64,000 nt of DNA from Lampris incognitus (taxonomy: Eukaryota > Chordata > Actinopteri > Lampriformes > Lampridae), in contig NC_079221.1 of NCBI RefSeq assembly GCF_029633865.1, positions 4,564,409 through 4,628,408 of the forward strand, written 5' to 3'. Shown piece by piece: positions 62,601 to 64,000 of this stretch; within the stretch, counting starts at the first letter, position 1, and each line of letters opens with the position of its first letter. The translations under genes were made by a program, and so were the position numbers. The notes below the pieces were generated by a model that was not told the origin of the DNA, searched no databases, and saw nothing but the letters and a program-made list of their open reading frames with translations.

Positions 62601-62786
62601 CTACTGTGACAACCCTCACTGGTGTAAGAAATGTACTCTTTATATGTAGTTTGTTACCAATGGCTCATGATATTTTACTGTCTTTGTGACCGCCCCCCCC
62701 CCCACTGCAGATTCTCTGGGTGCATTCAATTCTTTAACACTTCCTCTATCCCTGTCCTCCCCTGAGTTAAACTTATGGTGATGTGA

Positions 62787-63257
62787 GCATCCGGGGGGCA
62801 TGACGGTCTATCCCATTGCCTACCAACACGGGGATCGCCGGTTCGAATCCCCGTGTTACCTCCGGCTTGGTCGGGCGTCCCTACAGACGCAGTTGGTCGT
62901 ATCTACGGGGGGGAAGCCGGATGTGGGTATGAGTCCTGGTCGCTGCACTAGCGCCTCCTCTGATGAGTCGGGGTGCCTGTTCTGGGGGGACTAGCGTGAT
63001 CCTCACACACACTACGTCCCCCCGGCGAAACTCCTCGCTGTCAGGTGAAAAGAAGCGGCTGGCGACTCCACATGTATGGGAGGAGGCATGTGGTAGTCCG
63101 CAGCCCTCCCCGGATCAGCAGAGGGGTCGGAGCAGCGACCAGGACGGCTCGGAAGAGTGGGGTGATTGGGTGGATGCAACTGGGGAGAAAAAAGGGGGAG
63201 CCCCCCCCCCCAAAAAAATGTACCATGCAACTGGGGAGAAAAAAAAAGGGGGGGGGT
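62787..63257 (+). mobile_element. tRNA-headed SINE-like repeat (family A, copy 6)
   Basis: Box B GGTTCGAATCC is intact. The body matches other copies with a small deletion after CGGGGTGCCTGTTC. The tail motif AACTGGGGAGAAAAAA is present twice (63179-63194 and 63230-63246), a local duplication of the 3' end. Confidence 0.78.
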
Positions 63258-63408
63258 ATGGTGATAATACCTGAGGTAGTACCCTATCTGGAGCAAGTGT
63301 GTGATGGTAGGGAATAGGGAAAGTAATTGTAAAAGCGGCCGTAATGGCCTTCCCTCCCAGTATAAGTTACAGTAACTGGGTGGAGGTTTACTACCAGCGA
63401 CATGGAGA

Positions 63409-63473
63409 CTGCATGAAAAACCCCTCGTAGCAAACATCAGCAGGATGTTTGCTACGAGGGGTTTTTCATGCAG
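63409..63473. repeat. Perfect inverted repeat, 30-bp arms, 5-bp loop
   Basis: The left arm 63409-63438 (starting CTGCATGAAAAACCCCTCGT) and right arm 63444-63473 (ending GAGGGGTTTTTCATGCAG) are exact complements around AGCAG. No gene overlaps. Origin not recognised. Confidence 0.95.
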
Positions 63474-63810
63474 AATTGTTGATATTGTACATGTATGCTC
63501 TCAATTCCTATTATCAGCTAGTAAGCCAATTAACTGCTAACAAAACTTTTGAACGATGCAAACGGCCTACACGTCCTTTGGTCTACTCTGTGACATTCAG
63601 ATAGTCTTCATAAAATTCAACCCAGGATGGCATTGGCCATGACGTAACATTAATGAACTTCTAATAAATGTGAAGCACTTAATTGTACAGCTATTTTTTT
63701 TGTGCAGTCATTAACTTTGTTAGACCGTTGTGTAATCGGATATGATGTCCATGAGCTGATCAAACCCAAACGAGTCGAGCAGTAAGGAATGAAGTACACA
63801 GACACACACA

Positions 63811-64000
63811 GAAGTGGGTAACACGGTCGCCTCACACCAAGAAGGTCCCGGGTTCGAGCCCCGGGGTAGTCCAACCTTGGGGGTCGTCCCGGGTCGTCCT
63901 CTGTGTGGAGTTTGCATGCTCTCCCCGTGTCTGCGAGGGTTTCCTCCCACAGTCCAAAGACATGGAGGTCAGGTGGATCACCGTACTAAATTGTCCCTAG
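63811..64000 (+). mobile_element. tRNA-derived SINE-like repeat (family B, copy 3), cut by window end
   Basis: Starts within the tRNA-like head (TAACACGGTCGCCTCACACC, box B GGGTTCGAGCCCC) and runs through the body motif GTTTCCTCCCACAGTCCAAA to the last base. Its beginning is slightly damaged after a CACACACAGAAG stretch. Confidence 0.7.

Overview
This is vertebrate DNA, almost certainly from a teleost fish. It holds five split host genes with GT-AG introns, in the order col28a2-like collagen (+), bbs5 (+), klhl41 (+), fastkd1 (-), ppig (+). BBS5-KLHL41-FASTKD1-PPIG is the order on human 2q31.1. The interspersed repeats (tRNA-headed SINEs, Rex3/RTE-like, L2-like, L1-like and I-like LINEs, Tc1 and hAT elements) are typical of ray-finned fish.

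Layout. 1-2700: LINE 3' ends and unassigned DNA. 2731-26230: a collagen XXVIII-type gene of 34 coding exons (VWA, interrupted triple helix, VWA, Asn/Gly- and Ser-rich linker, Kunitz) with many SINE, LINE and MITE insertions in its introns. 26240-28180: repeats, then the bbs5 promoter with a possible RFX X-box. 28183-32256: bbs5, 12 exons, a BBSome subunit. 33080-44063: klhl41, 6 exons, with muscle-type promoter motifs. Its 7-kb intron 5 carries a LINE nested in a LINE and an intact intronless hAT transposase-like reading frame of 716 codons. 45004-50159: fastkd1, 14 exons on the minus strand, a mitochondrial RNA factor. 50160-54108: shared upstream region of fastkd1 and ppig with an hAT element, a CpG-rich block and a long tetranucleotide repeat. 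54109-61621: ppig, 12 coding exons, a nuclear cyclophilin with a long RS tail. 61622-64000: ppig 3' flank, more SINEs and a perfect 30-bp inverted repeat.

All five gene models were built by hand from splice sites, reading phase and remembered family sequences. Each is open from start to stop with total coding lengths divisible by three (1252, 342, 601, 834 and 721 residues). The genes do not form one pathway: an extracellular matrix protein, a ciliary trafficking subunit, a sarcomeric kelch protein, a mitochondrial RNA regulator and a splicing-associated isomerase. They are linked by old synteny. The most unusual items are the intact hAT frame starting just after a LINE tail, the perfect palindrome at 63409-63473, the stop-free 90-nt intron in ppig, and several nested insertions with readable target-site duplications. 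I saw no retrovirus, LTR element, CRISPR array or bacterial-type system.
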